A stretch of DNA of 64,000 bases. Source: SXXZ01 sp041177965. GTDB taxonomy: Bacteria > Verrucomicrobiota > Verrucomicrobiia > Limisphaerales > UBA9464. Below the pieces are notes generated by a model. The model searched no databases. It saw only the letters and a list, made by a program, of their open reading frames with translations, and was not told the origin of the DNA. Where the stretch lies: contig JBEGWF010000146.1 in the NCBI GenBank assembly GCA_041177965.1, forward strand, positions 1 through 64,000, written 5' to 3'. The translations under genes and the position numbers were made by a program. Below, piece by piece: positions 10,501 through 19,276 of the stretch (position 1 is its first letter; every line of letters starts with the position of its first letter).

Positions 10501-11051
10501 TCACCGACAGCCAATTGGTCGATCCGCAGGGGCGGACCTTCGGCGACCTGCGCCAGCGCATCACCTGCGTCGCCCGACCCGGGGCCACCATGCTGCTGTG
10601 GGAAGCGACCTTCCGCAGCGATTCCGGGGAACTCGTGTTCGGGGACCAGGAGGAGATGGGGTTCGCCGCCCGGGTGGCCACACCCTTGACCGAAAAGAAC
10701 GGGGGCCGGATCACCAGCAGCGAGGGCCGCACCTCGGCCGCGGCCACCTGGGGGCGTGTCGCCGCCTGGTGCGATTATTCAGGCACCGTCGATGGGGTCC
10801 GGAAAGGCATCCAACTGGTCGCCGACCCGTCGAATTTTCGGCCCAGTTGGTGGCACAACCGCGATTACGGGGTCTTCGTGGCCAATCCGTTCGGACGCGA
10901 GGCGATGAAGCAGGGATCCAAGAGCCGGGTCGTGGTGCCCCGGGGCGAGGCGTTCACCCTGCGCTTCGGGGCCGTGCTGCATGCGGCCTGCGACGTGCCT
11001 CCCGAGACCCGGGCTGCTTGGGTCTCCGAGGCGTTGAAGAACGACCGCTGA
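7521..11051 (+). CDS. Periplasmic fusion: PVC-type dehydrogenase propeller, HEAT repeats, cytochrome c and PmoA-like (DUF6807) domain
   Basis: 1176 residues. A signal peptide ends near residue 40. Residues about 50-430 form a glucose/sorbosone-dehydrogenase-like beta-propeller with repeated DGDG/DLDGDDEAD and WAPDGKLY elements, as in the membrane-bound dehydrogenase domain of Planctomycetota and Verrucomicrobiota. Residues about 450-660 are HEAT repeats. A c-type heme site CFQCH is at 754-758, with a likely distal Met in SAMPAY near 850. From about 888 to the end lies a domain with DHDTMHPGLWLAFGDINGVDFW, the signature of the PmoA/DUF6807 family. The first three modules are commonly joined; the C-terminal addition is unusual to my knowledge. 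It closes the reductase-MFS operon. It probably oxidises a sugar-like substrate and passes electrons through the heme; this is inference. Confidence 0.88.
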   Translation: MIPHRSTPERTDRRRYRLTGHPTLPLSCVLLTMALTAVAADFEDPNADRESLPTVPPGFEISCFAREPLVRQPCSMAFDLRGRLCVGMGPQYRNPTPKTPGDSVVWVLDTDGDGKADRTQVFATGFNAIQGLAWRGRDLWVANAPDLTIVRDLDGDDEADEYVRLYTDLGNLEHGLHGLNWAPDGKLYMSKGNSKGLSQPGRIAPKAFRDLWGVTAPPGSPDYPAARTFAKGRYEKNYHDPEDDWGREGGVLRCDPDGRNLEIVSRGSRNPWDITFDTGFHWLGTDNDQTTGDRVFMPFPRAHFGWNHPWSAHWGTEPHAPSAPVSGPLFEGSGTGIVFGDSPGFPASHRGVFFINDWLRKTTFVWRPRWDGALMRPEGGDWQPFIEGGRGLFRPTDLEFGPDGALWVLGWGRGYGAEYRDGQWVSEGRIFRITHPASARSLPRSPDRPIAKRSFQQLLDAFESPLPVRRVEAQEELLRRGPAVAADLRRTLVKASISQGRQTWAAWTLGRINERDPAGDAWFERQATVAGTPLNLRLQSVRILAHRRAVRRATDPLPEALVALLADPEPRVRFEAVQALGRVPTDSARPALPTLLDLLGRESDPTVFYAGWQTLRGVATPGSLRPLLSEARAGVRRGALLALLEDHALTETDVRGKLADPDSSVKAVATRWIEKATGEGPSLMVRGRPLSGASADSNPAADLGAEPRHLYPSKMSMPAPPSRETAVPRALERVPAGDARRGAWLFHHPQGAGCFQCHRLDGHGQHFGPDLSVVGTRAPVQHLVQSILEPNAVISEGFSLQRIETAEAELSGILLEESGLSLTLGLANGRRETIPKARITARSSASQSAMPAYDTVLPAQAVADLVAYLARQGQQPQAGSSGASGTGDTLAFIESPGRVQLTRGGLPVGEFILQDERILRPHFAHLHAPGGHRVSRNHPPLPAQDAVDHDTMHPGLWLAFGDINGVDFWRNRGRIVHRGFAERPAVRDGRLGFVTDSQLVDPQGRTFGDLRQRITCVARPGATMLLWEATFRSDSGELVFGDQEEMGFAARVATPLTEKNGGRITSSEGRTSAAATWGRVAAWCDYSGTVDGVRKGIQLVADPSNFRPSWWHNRDYGVFVANPFGREAMKQGSKSRVVVPRGEAFTLRFGAVLHAACDVPPETRAAWVSEALKNDR

Positions 11052-11091
11052 CGGCGATCGTCGAACCTACAGGCGACGCCTCGGGGAACGG

Positions 11092-12891
11092 CTATTTCGG
11101 CGCCACCACCGAAGCGGCGTATTGGCGGCGACGGATCACGGCCCAGGGATCCGCGGGCGCATCCTGCGGGTCGACATAACGGTCCAGGTCGCGCAGGGCG
11201 ATGGCCCAGTAGCCGTTGTCCTTGAGCCAGTGCATGTATTCCCGGAACCGCTCCAGCGGCGTAGTCACCCACGGGTGCTCCCGGTCGGGCACCCCATGGA
11301 ACTGCAGGATGGCGATCCGACCGCCCCGGGCCTGGGTCACGGCCTTCTGGAAGTTTTCGAGCGTCCAGGCGGGCCGGGCGTCGCCGGTGGTGGGGATCAG
11401 CAGCGGGTGATCCCATTCCGGCTCATAGGCCACGCCGCGACCGGTGTCGTAGGCGAACTCGGGCTGAGCACCCCGACGGGCCCACCGGAACCCCAGGTCG
11501 CGGAGCAACGGCACCGCCCCGGGATGGATGGCATTGCCGGGATAGGCGAAGCTGATCGGCTTGGGGATCCCGTGCCGACGGCATTGCTCGTCGATGTGGG
11601 TGATCTCCTCGCGCAGTCGGCCCAGCATGTCGGGACCGATGCCCACATGGCTGCGGGTGTGGTTGCCCACTTCGAATCCGTCGCGGTGCAGTTCGGCGAT
11701 CTGCGGCCAGGTCATGTAATCGGCCTTGTTGGTGAGGAAGCTGAAGCCCTCGGTGATGAAGAACGTGGCTCCGAACCCCAGTTCCTTGAGCAGCGGCCGC
11801 ACGTTGCCGTGCAGCGAGGCCACCGAGTCGTCGAAGGTCAGCACCACGAGCTTGTCGGGGATCGGCTGCCGCCGGGCCACCTCGGGGATGGGCCGAGCCA
11901 GGAACTCGCGCCGGAGCCGGTCCAACTCGGGCTTCGGGTCGTCGCCCTCGTAGAACCACACCCCACCATGGGCCTCGCGCGTCTCGCCAGGCGGGCAATC
12001 GGTCAACCGAGGATCGGCGTGGATGCACGGGACCAACGGATTCTGCCAGACCCGGTTCAGGCCGTCCCAAGCGGTGATGACCCACCGGCGGCCGCTCGCA
12101 TCCGATGCGGCCGCAAAGGGTGCTTCGAGGATCCGCCGACCCGCCGAGGCGTTGGTGAAACCGACGGCCTGCCCGAGCATCACACAGACCTGGGCGTTGA
12201 GTTGCCGCAGCGTCTGCATGCCACCATTCCGGAGCCACCACTGGAATTCCGCATGGCGCGGGTGCGAAGTGACCCGAACCCCGAAGGCGACCCCGTCGGG
12301 CAGCGTGCGGGTCATGGCCAGCGAACCGTCATCGCGCCGGCTCCACTCCACGGGTTCCAGCCGCTGACCGGACTTCTCCCAGAGCGTCTGCACATGCCGA
12401 TGGGCGAGGTAATTCAACCCCAGGTGGGACCAGATCGCCTCCGGCACATCCACCACCACATAACCGCCGTTCTGCCACGGGGCGAACAGGCTCACCTTGG
12501 TGTCGCGCTGCGGATCGACGGCACCCTCAAAGAATCCCAGGCGCGGATGCCGGCCGCCGGGGTAAGGCAGGACACGGATTTTTCCATCGACGCCCGCGGT
12601 ACCGGATCCGGAGGCCGGCGATCCCGGTGACGCATCGGACGTGGATCCCGACGGCACAGCCCATTGCTTCAAGGCCGCCGCGATCACCTCATCAGGCAGA
12701 CCCGTCGCGGCGCGGACCTCGGCGGCGGTGAACCGGTGGTGGCGGATCATGTTCTCCAACCACTCGGCCTGATCGACCGACCCCTGCGGCGGTCGCGCCA
12801 TGGCGGCCTGCGGTTCGGCGGCGGCCAGGTGGAGGCAGATCAACGACAACGCCCCCCACCCGAGGCTCAGACAGGCTTTCAATCGATTCAT
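11092..12891 (-). CDS. Secreted polysaccharide deacetylase (NodB-type) with N-terminal accessory domain
   Basis: 599 residues. The start at 12891 gives a signal peptide ending near AAAEPQA. Residues about 90-340 are an accessory beta-rich domain with no assignment, seen in front of deacetylases in this phylum. The carbohydrate esterase family 4 domain is C-terminal: VVLTFDDS (catalytic Asp and metal Asp), GNHTRSHVG (the H-x3-H metal ligands), SFAYPGN and ILQFHGVPD with the catalytic His. Known family members remove acetyl groups from chitin, peptidoglycan or xylan; the target is not evident. It converges with the fusion heme protein gene and lies 60 bases before the esterase in the same direction. 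Confidence 0.88.
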   Translation of the reverse strand: MNRLKACLSLGWGALSLICLHLAAAEPQAAMARPPQGSVDQAEWLENMIRHHRFTAAEVRAATGLPDEVIAAALKQWAVPSGSTSDASPGSPASGSGTAGVDGKIRVLPYPGGRHPRLGFFEGAVDPQRDTKVSLFAPWQNGGYVVVDVPEAIWSHLGLNYLAHRHVQTLWEKSGQRLEPVEWSRRDDGSLAMTRTLPDGVAFGVRVTSHPRHAEFQWWLRNGGMQTLRQLNAQVCVMLGQAVGFTNASAGRRILEAPFAAASDASGRRWVITAWDGLNRVWQNPLVPCIHADPRLTDCPPGETREAHGGVWFYEGDDPKPELDRLRREFLARPIPEVARRQPIPDKLVVLTFDDSVASLHGNVRPLLKELGFGATFFITEGFSFLTNKADYMTWPQIAELHRDGFEVGNHTRSHVGIGPDMLGRLREEITHIDEQCRRHGIPKPISFAYPGNAIHPGAVPLLRDLGFRWARRGAQPEFAYDTGRGVAYEPEWDHPLLIPTTGDARPAWTLENFQKAVTQARGGRIAILQFHGVPDREHPWVTTPLERFREYMHWLKDNGYWAIALRDLDRYVDPQDAPADPWAVIRRRQYAASVVAPK

Positions 12892-12951
12892 ACCGGGAAT
12901 CCCGCCGGTATCGGTCAAATCCGGTCCCCGGGCCAGCCTGAATCCCGGCCC

Positions 12952-13896
12952 TCACCGAGTGCGGGCCGGTTGGAAGATCCGCCGGGCGAAGTGATGCAGG
13001 TTCTGCTTCCAGTGCTGGAAGTCGTGCGCCGAGTCGTCCACGTGCCAGAGGTGCGGCACTTGCTTCTCCTTCAGATAGGCATGGACGTTCTGACTGATCC
13101 GGATGAGGCCATCGCGGTTGCCGCACGAGAGGTAGAGCAGTCGCAGACTTCGGCTCACCCGCTCCGGATCCGGAATCAATTCTGCGCCGGGCTTGGTGTT
13201 CGGTGCCGATGAGAACCCTCCGATCCAGGCGAACCGGTCAAGGTTGGCCAGGCCGATGTTCAGGGATTGCCCGCCGCCCATCGACAGGCCGGCCAATGAC
13301 CTGCTCTCGCGATCCTGGATCACCGAATACCGCGACTCGATGAACGGAATCAGGCTGCCGATCAGGTCCTGGTCGAATTTCCCGAAGGCCGCGGCCGTCG
13401 CCATGGGATTCGGGCCGGGGCGATCATCGGCCTGCGCGCGGCCATTGGGCATCACCACGATCATCGGTACCGCCGCCTTGTCGGCGATGAGGTTGTCGAG
13501 GATCGCCTGAGGCGCACCTCCGCGCCGCCACTCCTCCTCATCGCCACCGATGCCGTGGAGCAGGTAGAGCACCGGATACTTCACCGCGGCCGAATATCCC
13601 GGTGGCAGGTACACGAGGGCTTTGCGTCGGGTGCCCACCGACTTCGAATCGTACTCCACCATTTCCAACCGGCCATGGGCCGCGGTTTCCCGCGGTTGGT
13701 CGAAGCCCACCGGTGCGTTCGCGAACGCCGGCTTGTCGTCGTCATTGAGGACGATCGGGCCACCAAATCCCCGACGTGGTCCCTGCCCTCTTGGGCCTCC
13801 GTCACGGGAAGGTGTGGTTCGGGCGTTGTTGGTTTCCGCGGCCATGGCGGCCAGCGATGCGAGCGCAAGGCTCAGGAATGCGGTGGGGAGATTCAT
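12952..13896 (-). CDS. Secreted alpha/beta-hydrolase esterase (feruloyl/enterochelin esterase-like)
   Basis: 314 residues. Start 13896 is chosen for the signal peptide (LPTAFLSLALASLAAMAA). A low-complexity Gly/Arg linker follows. The esterase D/XynZ-type core has YLPPGY, VLYLLHGIGGDEEEW (oxyanion region), the nucleophile elbow GLSMGGG and the catalytic His in HDFQHW. Such enzymes cleave feruloyl or acetyl esters on plant polysaccharides; the assignment below family level is inference. It follows the lipid-kinase-like gene by 173 bases and precedes the deacetylase, so the two secreted enzymes may act on the same glycan. Confidence 0.85.
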   Translation of the reverse strand: MNLPTAFLSLALASLAAMAAETNNARTTPSRDGGPRGQGPRRGFGGPIVLNDDDKPAFANAPVGFDQPRETAAHGRLEMVEYDSKSVGTRRKALVYLPPGYSAAVKYPVLYLLHGIGGDEEEWRRGGAPQAILDNLIADKAAVPMIVVMPNGRAQADDRPGPNPMATAAAFGKFDQDLIGSLIPFIESRYSVIQDRESRSLAGLSMGGGQSLNIGLANLDRFAWIGGFSSAPNTKPGAELIPDPERVSRSLRLLYLSCGNRDGLIRISQNVHAYLKEKQVPHLWHVDDSAHDFQHWKQNLHHFARRIFQPARTR

Positions 13897-14069
13897 GGGA
13901 TGGTGAACTGTTTTCGAGGGGAGACGACGACTGCCGAAATTCTGCGGATTTCGGGGAGGACGCCAGCCTCGGCTGGGGCCGCATCTCCTTGGGTTCGGAT
14001 GTCTTGACTGCATTTCCTCCCACAGAAGTGCCGCTGTTCGCTCAACGGCGGCCGACCCATCCGGCCAGC

Positions 14070-14960
14070 TCAGGGTACCACGATCCGGAGGGCTCGGGGG
14101 CGGACCGTGATCGAGGCTGGGAGCATTCCGACCAGGTCGCCATCGAGGTGGAACCCCATCGGCTCCGCACAGGACAGTTGGAGGTGTTGGGTCTGGAAGA
14201 CCTGACGGACGGACGAGGATCGGATTCGACCCAAGACCATCAGGATTCCTGTTCCGATCAGGGTGGGCCAGTCGAGGCGGGTGACGACCGTGACTCCGAC
14301 GCGGCCATCGTCGAGTCGGGTTCCGGGAAAGAGTTCGAGTCGGCCGCCGAAGTAGTGGCCGGACCCGATCTCCACCACCGGGCCCGCCGTGGAGTGGGAG
14401 GCCGAGGTCACAGCGACCTTCGGATGCGGAGGACGCATCGCCCGGATCCCGGCGACCAGATAGGCCAAGGGGCCGAAGCGCTTCTTCTGCGACCAGTCCA
14501 CCCCCGCGATCGCACGTGTGGACAGTCCGGCACCGGCGAGGATGGCGAAGCAGCGGGACTCGAAATGCCCATCCGGTCCCACGAAGTTCGCCTGAGGCAG
14601 GTCGATGCGCCGTTCGCGACCTTGCCGGATGATCCGCCACGCGGCCTCGAAGCCGGAGGGGATTCCCAGTTCCTTGGCGAGGACATTGACCGTACCGAGG
14701 GGGATCACGGCCAGTCGGGTCTTCTCGAGGGCGCCGGGCACATCGGCAATGCCGTTCACGACCTCGTTGATCGTGCCGTCCCCGCCAGCGGCGACGATCG
14801 TCTCAAGGCCCTCCCGCGCCAGATCCGCCGCGAGCACCCGAGCGTCTCCCGGTCCGCGCGTGGGCAGGACACGGACTCCGGAGCCCAGCTCCGAGAGCCG
14901 GCTCCGGAACCGGATCGCCTTCTCGCCTTGGGCGGTGGGGTTGAAGAGGATTCCGATCAC
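14070..14960 (-). CDS. Diacylglycerol kinase-family protein (YegS/LCB5-like)
   Basis: 296 residues. The N-terminus has the family pattern of a nucleotide-binding FNPTAQGEKA followed by AAGGDGTINEVVNGIA, then VIPLGTVNVLAKELGIP, all hallmarks of lipid kinases of the DAGK catalytic domain family. The C-terminal part includes LDGDLVGMLPASITVRPRAL, the usual beta-sandwich end. Members phosphorylate diacylglycerol, sphingosine or phosphatidylglycerol; which lipid is not evident. ATG at 14960. It lies 161 bases downstream of dxs on the same strand. Confidence 0.9.
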   Translation of the reverse strand: MIGILFNPTAQGEKAIRFRSRLSELGSGVRVLPTRGPGDARVLAADLAREGLETIVAAGGDGTINEVVNGIADVPGALEKTRLAVIPLGTVNVLAKELGIPSGFEAAWRIIRQGRERRIDLPQANFVGPDGHFESRCFAILAGAGLSTRAIAGVDWSQKKRFGPLAYLVAGIRAMRPPHPKVAVTSASHSTAGPVVEIGSGHYFGGRLELFPGTRLDDGRVGVTVVTRLDWPTLIGTGILMVLGRIRSSSVRQVFQTQHLQLSCAEPMGFHLDGDLVGMLPASITVRPRALRIVVP

Positions 14961-15121
14961 GGATTCAAGGGTCCAAGGCTCTCTCCCGACGGATCAAATT
15001 CCAACTCCTCGGCCCAGGCACCGGGTCGAGTGGTCCGGGGGACTGCCGAGACACCTGCGAGGGATCGTCGGATGCGATCCCCTCAGACCTTGGTTTCCCC
15101 AGCGACCCGTCCCCAGGACGA

Positions 15122-17113
15122 TCAACCGAGGGCCCGCTGCCCGCCAGAGGCGGCACGGGAGGCCGGCACGCGGGCCTTCACCTCCTCGATGAGGCGCTCG
15201 ACGGTGAGCCCGTGTTTCTGGCGCAGGTAATCCACGCTGGAGGCGTGCTCGATGAACTGGTCGGGCCAGGCCAGGCGGTACACCGGCGTCCGGATGCCCG
15301 CTTCGCTGAAGCATTCCAGCACGGCGCTGCCGTAGCCGCCCATGGCCACATGGTCTTCGAGCGTGGCCACGATGTCGGCCGCGGCCCCGAAGAACCGGTG
15401 CACCTCGGTGTCCAAGGGCTTGAAGTAGCGGGGATTGATGACCGCCACATCGAAGCCTTCGGCGCGCAGCTTCCCGGCCGCCTGGCGGGCCAGCGTGAGC
15501 ATGGGGCCCAGACCGAACAAGGCCACCTTCACCGCGCCCGGCTTGTTTTCGAACTGGGAATCCACCTTGGCCTTGCCGATCTCCACCACGGCGGGCTGGT
15601 CCTTGATGGTCACGCCCTCGGCGTTGCCACGCGGGTAGCGGATCGCCACCGGATGCTGCTGCAGCGTCGCCGTGAACATCATGTCCTGGAGCTCGTCCTC
15701 ATCGGCCGGCGCCATGCCGATGATCAGCGGCAGGCAGCGCAGGTACGAGATGTCGAAGAGGCCATGGTGGGTCGGACCATCGTTGGCGCTGAGGCCCGCA
15801 CGATCCATGCAGAAGATCACCGGCAGGTCCTGAAGGCAGACATCGTGATGGATGCAGTCGTAGGCCCGCTGGAGGAAGGTGCTGTAGATGGCCACCACCG
15901 GATGGAATCCCATGGTCGCCATGCCGGCGGCGAAGATCACGGCGTGCTCCTCGGCGATGCCGACGTCGTAGTACTGACCGGGAACGGCCTGCTCCAGGAT
16001 CTTGAGACTGGTGCCGCTGGGCATGGCCGCGGTGATGCCGACCACCGATTTGTCCTTCTGGCACAGCTTGACCATCGTGCGACCGAAGACCTCCTGCCAC
16101 ATCGGGGCCGCGCCGGCCTTGGGGGGCGGGGTCTGGCCGGTGGCCGCGTCGTAGGCGCCCAACCCGTGGAACTTCTCGGGATGCTTCAGCGCCGCCTCGT
16201 AACCCTTGCCCTTCTGGGTGAGCACGTGGATGACCACCGGCTCGTTGCAGGTCTTGGCGAATTCGAGGGTGCTGACCAGCAGCGGGATGTTGTGCCCGTC
16301 GATGGGACCCAGGTAGCGCAGGCCGAACTCCTCGAAGAGCAGCGCACTTCCGTGGCCTCCGCGGCCATCCACATCGAGCTGGTTCTGGGCAGGTTCGAGC
16401 GCCAGCGAATTGGCGATGCCCTTGAGGGCCTCCTCGGCCTTGGCCCCGAGCATGGCGACCTGCTCGCCTCGTGGAAGGCGTTTGAGCCAGTTGTTGAAAT
16501 CGCGGGCCAGCCGGTTGTAGCGCGGACTGGCCGTCAACTTGCCGAGGTACTCGGCGATGGCACCGACGTTCTTGGCGATGGACCACTCGTTGTCATTGAG
16601 GATGCCGATGAACTTCTTGGTGGTGCACTTGATGTTGTTCAGCGCCTCGAAGCTGATGCCGTTGGTGAGCGCGGCATCACCGAAGATGCAGACCACGTTC
16701 TCGTCGGTCCTCTTCTGATCGCGCGCCGCGCACATGCCCAGGGCGGCCGACAAGGCCGTGCCGGCATGGCCGGCCCCGTAGCAGTCGTGCTCGCTCTCGG
16801 TCCGGAGCGCGAACCCGTTGAGCCCGTCGGTGGTGCGGATCGTCCGGAAGCGGTCCTTGCGGCCTGTCAGGATCTTGTGGACGTACACCTGGTGGCTGAC
16901 GTCCCACACGAACTTGTCCTTGGGCGTCTCGAAGACCCGGTGAAGGGCGATCGACAGTTCCACGACCCCCAGGTTGGGGCCGAGGTGCCCGCCGCTCTTG
17001 GCCAACCCCTGGATGAGCTCCTGCCGGATGTCGGCGGCCAACTCGGTCAGTTGCTCTGGCGTCAGCTTCTTGACGTGCGACGGATGGTCCACCATTTCGA
17101 GATATCGGCTCAT
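15122..17113 (-). CDS. dxs: 1-deoxy-D-xylulose-5-phosphate synthase, divergent
   Basis: 663 residues with the transketolase-like order: TPP-binding domain, pyrimidine-binding domain, C-terminal domain. It condenses pyruvate and glyceraldehyde-3-phosphate in the first step of the MEP isoprenoid pathway. Clear matches are HKILTGRKD, LNDNEWSIAKNVGA, YLGPIDGHN, IAEEHAVIFAAGMA, YSTFLQRAYD, DRAGLSANDGPTHHG and RYPRGNAEGV. Several usually invariant places differ: GDA at residues 145-147 where GDG is normal, DVSHQVY for DVGHQAY, GHAGTALSA for GHSSTSISA, and GHLGPNLGVVEL. Start 17113 (ATG) is 31 bases after xseB, the arrangement seen in many bacteria. With ispD at 44843 the window carries two MEP-pathway genes. 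Confidence 0.88.
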   Translation of the reverse strand: MSRYLEMVDHPSHVKKLTPEQLTELAADIRQELIQGLAKSGGHLGPNLGVVELSIALHRVFETPKDKFVWDVSHQVYVHKILTGRKDRFRTIRTTDGLNGFALRTESEHDCYGAGHAGTALSAALGMCAARDQKRTDENVVCIFGDAALTNGISFEALNNIKCTTKKFIGILNDNEWSIAKNVGAIAEYLGKLTASPRYNRLARDFNNWLKRLPRGEQVAMLGAKAEEALKGIANSLALEPAQNQLDVDGRGGHGSALLFEEFGLRYLGPIDGHNIPLLVSTLEFAKTCNEPVVIHVLTQKGKGYEAALKHPEKFHGLGAYDAATGQTPPPKAGAAPMWQEVFGRTMVKLCQKDKSVVGITAAMPSGTSLKILEQAVPGQYYDVGIAEEHAVIFAAGMATMGFHPVVAIYSTFLQRAYDCIHHDVCLQDLPVIFCMDRAGLSANDGPTHHGLFDISYLRCLPLIIGMAPADEDELQDMMFTATLQQHPVAIRYPRGNAEGVTIKDQPAVVEIGKAKVDSQFENKPGAVKVALFGLGPMLTLARQAAGKLRAEGFDVAVINPRYFKPLDTEVHRFFGAAADIVATLEDHVAMGGYGSAVLECFSEAGIRTPVYRLAWPDQFIEHASSVDYLRQKHGLTVERLIEEVKARVPASRAASGGQRALG

Positions 17114-17144
17114 GTTGTTGGGACTGCGGAGAAAAACGGAGGGA

Positions 17145-17414
17145 TCATGGGGCGCCGAGGGAGCCTTCCGGCACGGCATGGGCCGACAGGGTCCCGTCGA
17201 GGCCCTCCTCGAGTCGCCGCACCTTCAATTCGGCCTCGCCGAGGCGCTCCTGACAGAGCTTGGCCAAGGCGGCCCCCTCCTCGAAGCGCTGGATCAACTG
17301 GTCCAACGGCAGATCGTCGGATTCCATCGCCTCGACGATGGATTCCAGCTTCTGGAGGGCCTCCTCGAAGGAGACGTCCGCCGCAGCGCCTGCGGCTTGG
17401 GCACCCTGTGACAC
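17145..17414 (-). CDS. xseB: Exodeoxyribonuclease VII small subunit
   Basis: 89 residues starting at a GTG. FEEALQKLESIVEAMESDDLPLDQLIQRFEEGAALAKLCQERL-like heptad structure (only the family core, residues about 16-58) is the standard XseB fold: two helices that pack on the large subunit XseA to give single-strand-specific exonuclease activity. It lies directly before dxs, a linkage shared with proteobacteria, while the partner xseA is about 33 kb away at 50186. The divergent recN starts 138 bases upstream. Confidence 0.92.
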   Translation of the reverse strand: MSQGAQAAGAAADVSFEEALQKLESIVEAMESDDLPLDQLIQRFEEGAALAKLCQERLGEAELKVRRLEEGLDGTLSAHAVPEGSLGAP

Positions 17415-17552
17415 GGCCGGAAAATGCGCGGAAAGACCCCGGGTTGCCTAGCGGTATTTTGGCCCAGGGACCGGCGACGGATCGGCGGGGTCCCACCGTG
17501 GGTCCCGCCTTTGATGTTCCCCTCGGGGCCGGGAAGGCGTTTGATTCGGCCC

Positions 17553-19235
17553 GTGCTCAGCACGCTTCGGATCAAGAATCTGGCGCTGGTGGCGGACCTC
17601 ACCCTGGAGTTGCGACCGGGTTTCTGCGCCATCACCGGCGAGACCGGGACCGGCAAATCGGTCATCCTCGGTGCGCTGAACCTCGTCCTCGGGCGGCGGG
17701 CCGACCGCGGCGCCCTCCGGTCCGGAGCCGAGTCATGCACCGTCGAGGCCGTGTTCGAGGTGCGGGGGCTGAAGGCGCCGCTGGATCCGTTCCTGGAGGA
17801 ACGGGGGCTCGAACCCTGCGAATCCGGGCAACTCGTCCTCAAGCGCACCTTCACCGCTGCCGGAACCAACCGGCAGTTCGTCAACGGCAGCCCGACGACG
17901 CTCGCGACACTGGAGGAACTGGGGGGATGGCTCATCGACCTCCACGGTCCGCACGATCATCGGTCGCTGCTGCAACCCCGGCTCCAGTTGAGTCTGGTCG
18001 ATGCCTATGGCGGGCTCGAATCCCGGTGCGAGGCCTTCGCAGGGTTTGTCCGGCGCCTGACCCGGATCCGGGAGGCCAAGGCGGCTCTCATCGTCGACGA
18101 GCGGACCTACGCACAGCAGCTCGACCTGCTCCGGCACCAGGTCCGGGAGATCGCCGACGCCCGGTTGCACCCAGGTGAGCAGGCCGAGCTGGAGGCCGAG
18201 CATGGGCGTGTCTCGAACGCGGCCCGGTTGCAGGAGCTCTCCCAGGGCGCCCTGGCCCTGCTGGGCGAGGCCGAGGACGCCACCCTGACCACCCTCGGCG
18301 CGGTGGGACGCAGCCTGCACGACCTGGCCCGCATCGATGCCTCCGCCCAGCCGATGCTGGACCTGCAGGGCCAGGCCGTCGGGATGCTGCGGGACCTCCA
18401 GGCCGAACTCTCCCGCTACTCCGACCGGATCGAGTCCGATCCTCAACGTCTCGCCGAACTGGAAGAGCGCCTCGACCTCCTGCAGTCGCTCCAGCGCAAG
18501 TACGGCGGCTCGGTGGAGGAGGTGCTCTCGTTCGGTGATCAGGCCCGTCAGCGCCTCGAGTCGCTCGAGGGCCGCGATGCCGAACTGGAACGCCTCAACC
18601 ACGAACTGGAGACGGTGGAAAACGAACTCCGGAAGTTGGGCAAGGAACTCTCTGATCGCCGACGCGCCGTGCTGCCGGGTCTGAACCGCGCCGCGGAATC
18701 CGAGTTGTCGAGCCTGGGCTTCCGGCAGAGCCGCTTCGAGGCCACCCTCACCCACGATCCCGATCTGGCCCAGGCCACCGAGACCGGGATGGATCGGATG
18801 GAATTCCTCTTCGCACCGAATCCCGGCGAACCCGCCCGCCCGCTGCGTTCCATCGCTTCGAGCGGCGAGCTCGCGCGGGTGATGCTCGCGCTCAAGACCG
18901 TGCTGGCCGACCAGGATTCGGTGCCCGTGCTGGTCTTCGACGAGGTGGATGCCAACGTCGGTGGCGAGACCGCCCATGCGGTGGGCCAGAAAATGGCGAC
19001 CATCGCCACCGGGCATCAGGTGCTCTGCATCACCCACCTGGCCCCGGTGGCCGCAGCGGCCGCCACGCATTACCAGGTGATGAAGGAGGTGCGCGACGGG
19101 CGGACCGAGTCGCGCATCCGGGCGCTCGATCCCCGGGAACGCGTCGCCGAGCTCGGTCGGATGCTCGGGGGCGGGCCCGCTGCCCTGAGCCATGCCCGCG
19201 AACTGCTGGATCGCCCGTCCGGAAGGCGGTCGTGA
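17553..19235 (+). CDS. recN: DNA repair protein RecN
   Basis: 560 residues from a GTG at 17553 (an ATG at 17514 would add 13 residues). An SMC-like ATPase for double-strand-break repair. LRIKNLALV opens the protein, GETGTGKSVILGALNLVLG is the Walker A region, and the long middle (about 150-410) is coiled coil. IASSGELARVMLALKTVL is the ABC signature, VLVFDEVDANVGGETA the Walker B, and HQVLCITHLAPVAA the switch-His region. Length matches the family (about 550). The stop overlaps a possible GTG start of the epimerase gene. RecN is often SOS-regulated, but I found no recognisable LexA box. Confidence 0.93.
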   Translation: MLSTLRIKNLALVADLTLELRPGFCAITGETGTGKSVILGALNLVLGRRADRGALRSGAESCTVEAVFEVRGLKAPLDPFLEERGLEPCESGQLVLKRTFTAAGTNRQFVNGSPTTLATLEELGGWLIDLHGPHDHRSLLQPRLQLSLVDAYGGLESRCEAFAGFVRRLTRIREAKAALIVDERTYAQQLDLLRHQVREIADARLHPGEQAELEAEHGRVSNAARLQELSQGALALLGEAEDATLTTLGAVGRSLHDLARIDASAQPMLDLQGQAVGMLRDLQAELSRYSDRIESDPQRLAELEERLDLLQSLQRKYGGSVEEVLSFGDQARQRLESLEGRDAELERLNHELETVENELRKLGKELSDRRRAVLPGLNRAAESELSSLGFRQSRFEATLTHDPDLAQATETGMDRMEFLFAPNPGEPARPLRSIASSGELARVMLALKTVLADQDSVPVLVFDEVDANVGGETAHAVGQKMATIATGHQVLCITHLAPVAAAAATHYQVMKEVRDGRTESRIRALDPRERVAELGRMLGGGPAALSHARELLDRPSGRRS

Positions 19236-19276
19236 ATCCACGCCCCGCCCCGCCCCGAACCCTTCCCGCCGCGACC

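Noticed and set aside
8322..10514. 730-codon minus-strand open frame opposite the heme fusion
   Set aside because: No recognisable domain; the plus strand has continuous motifs including CFQCH.
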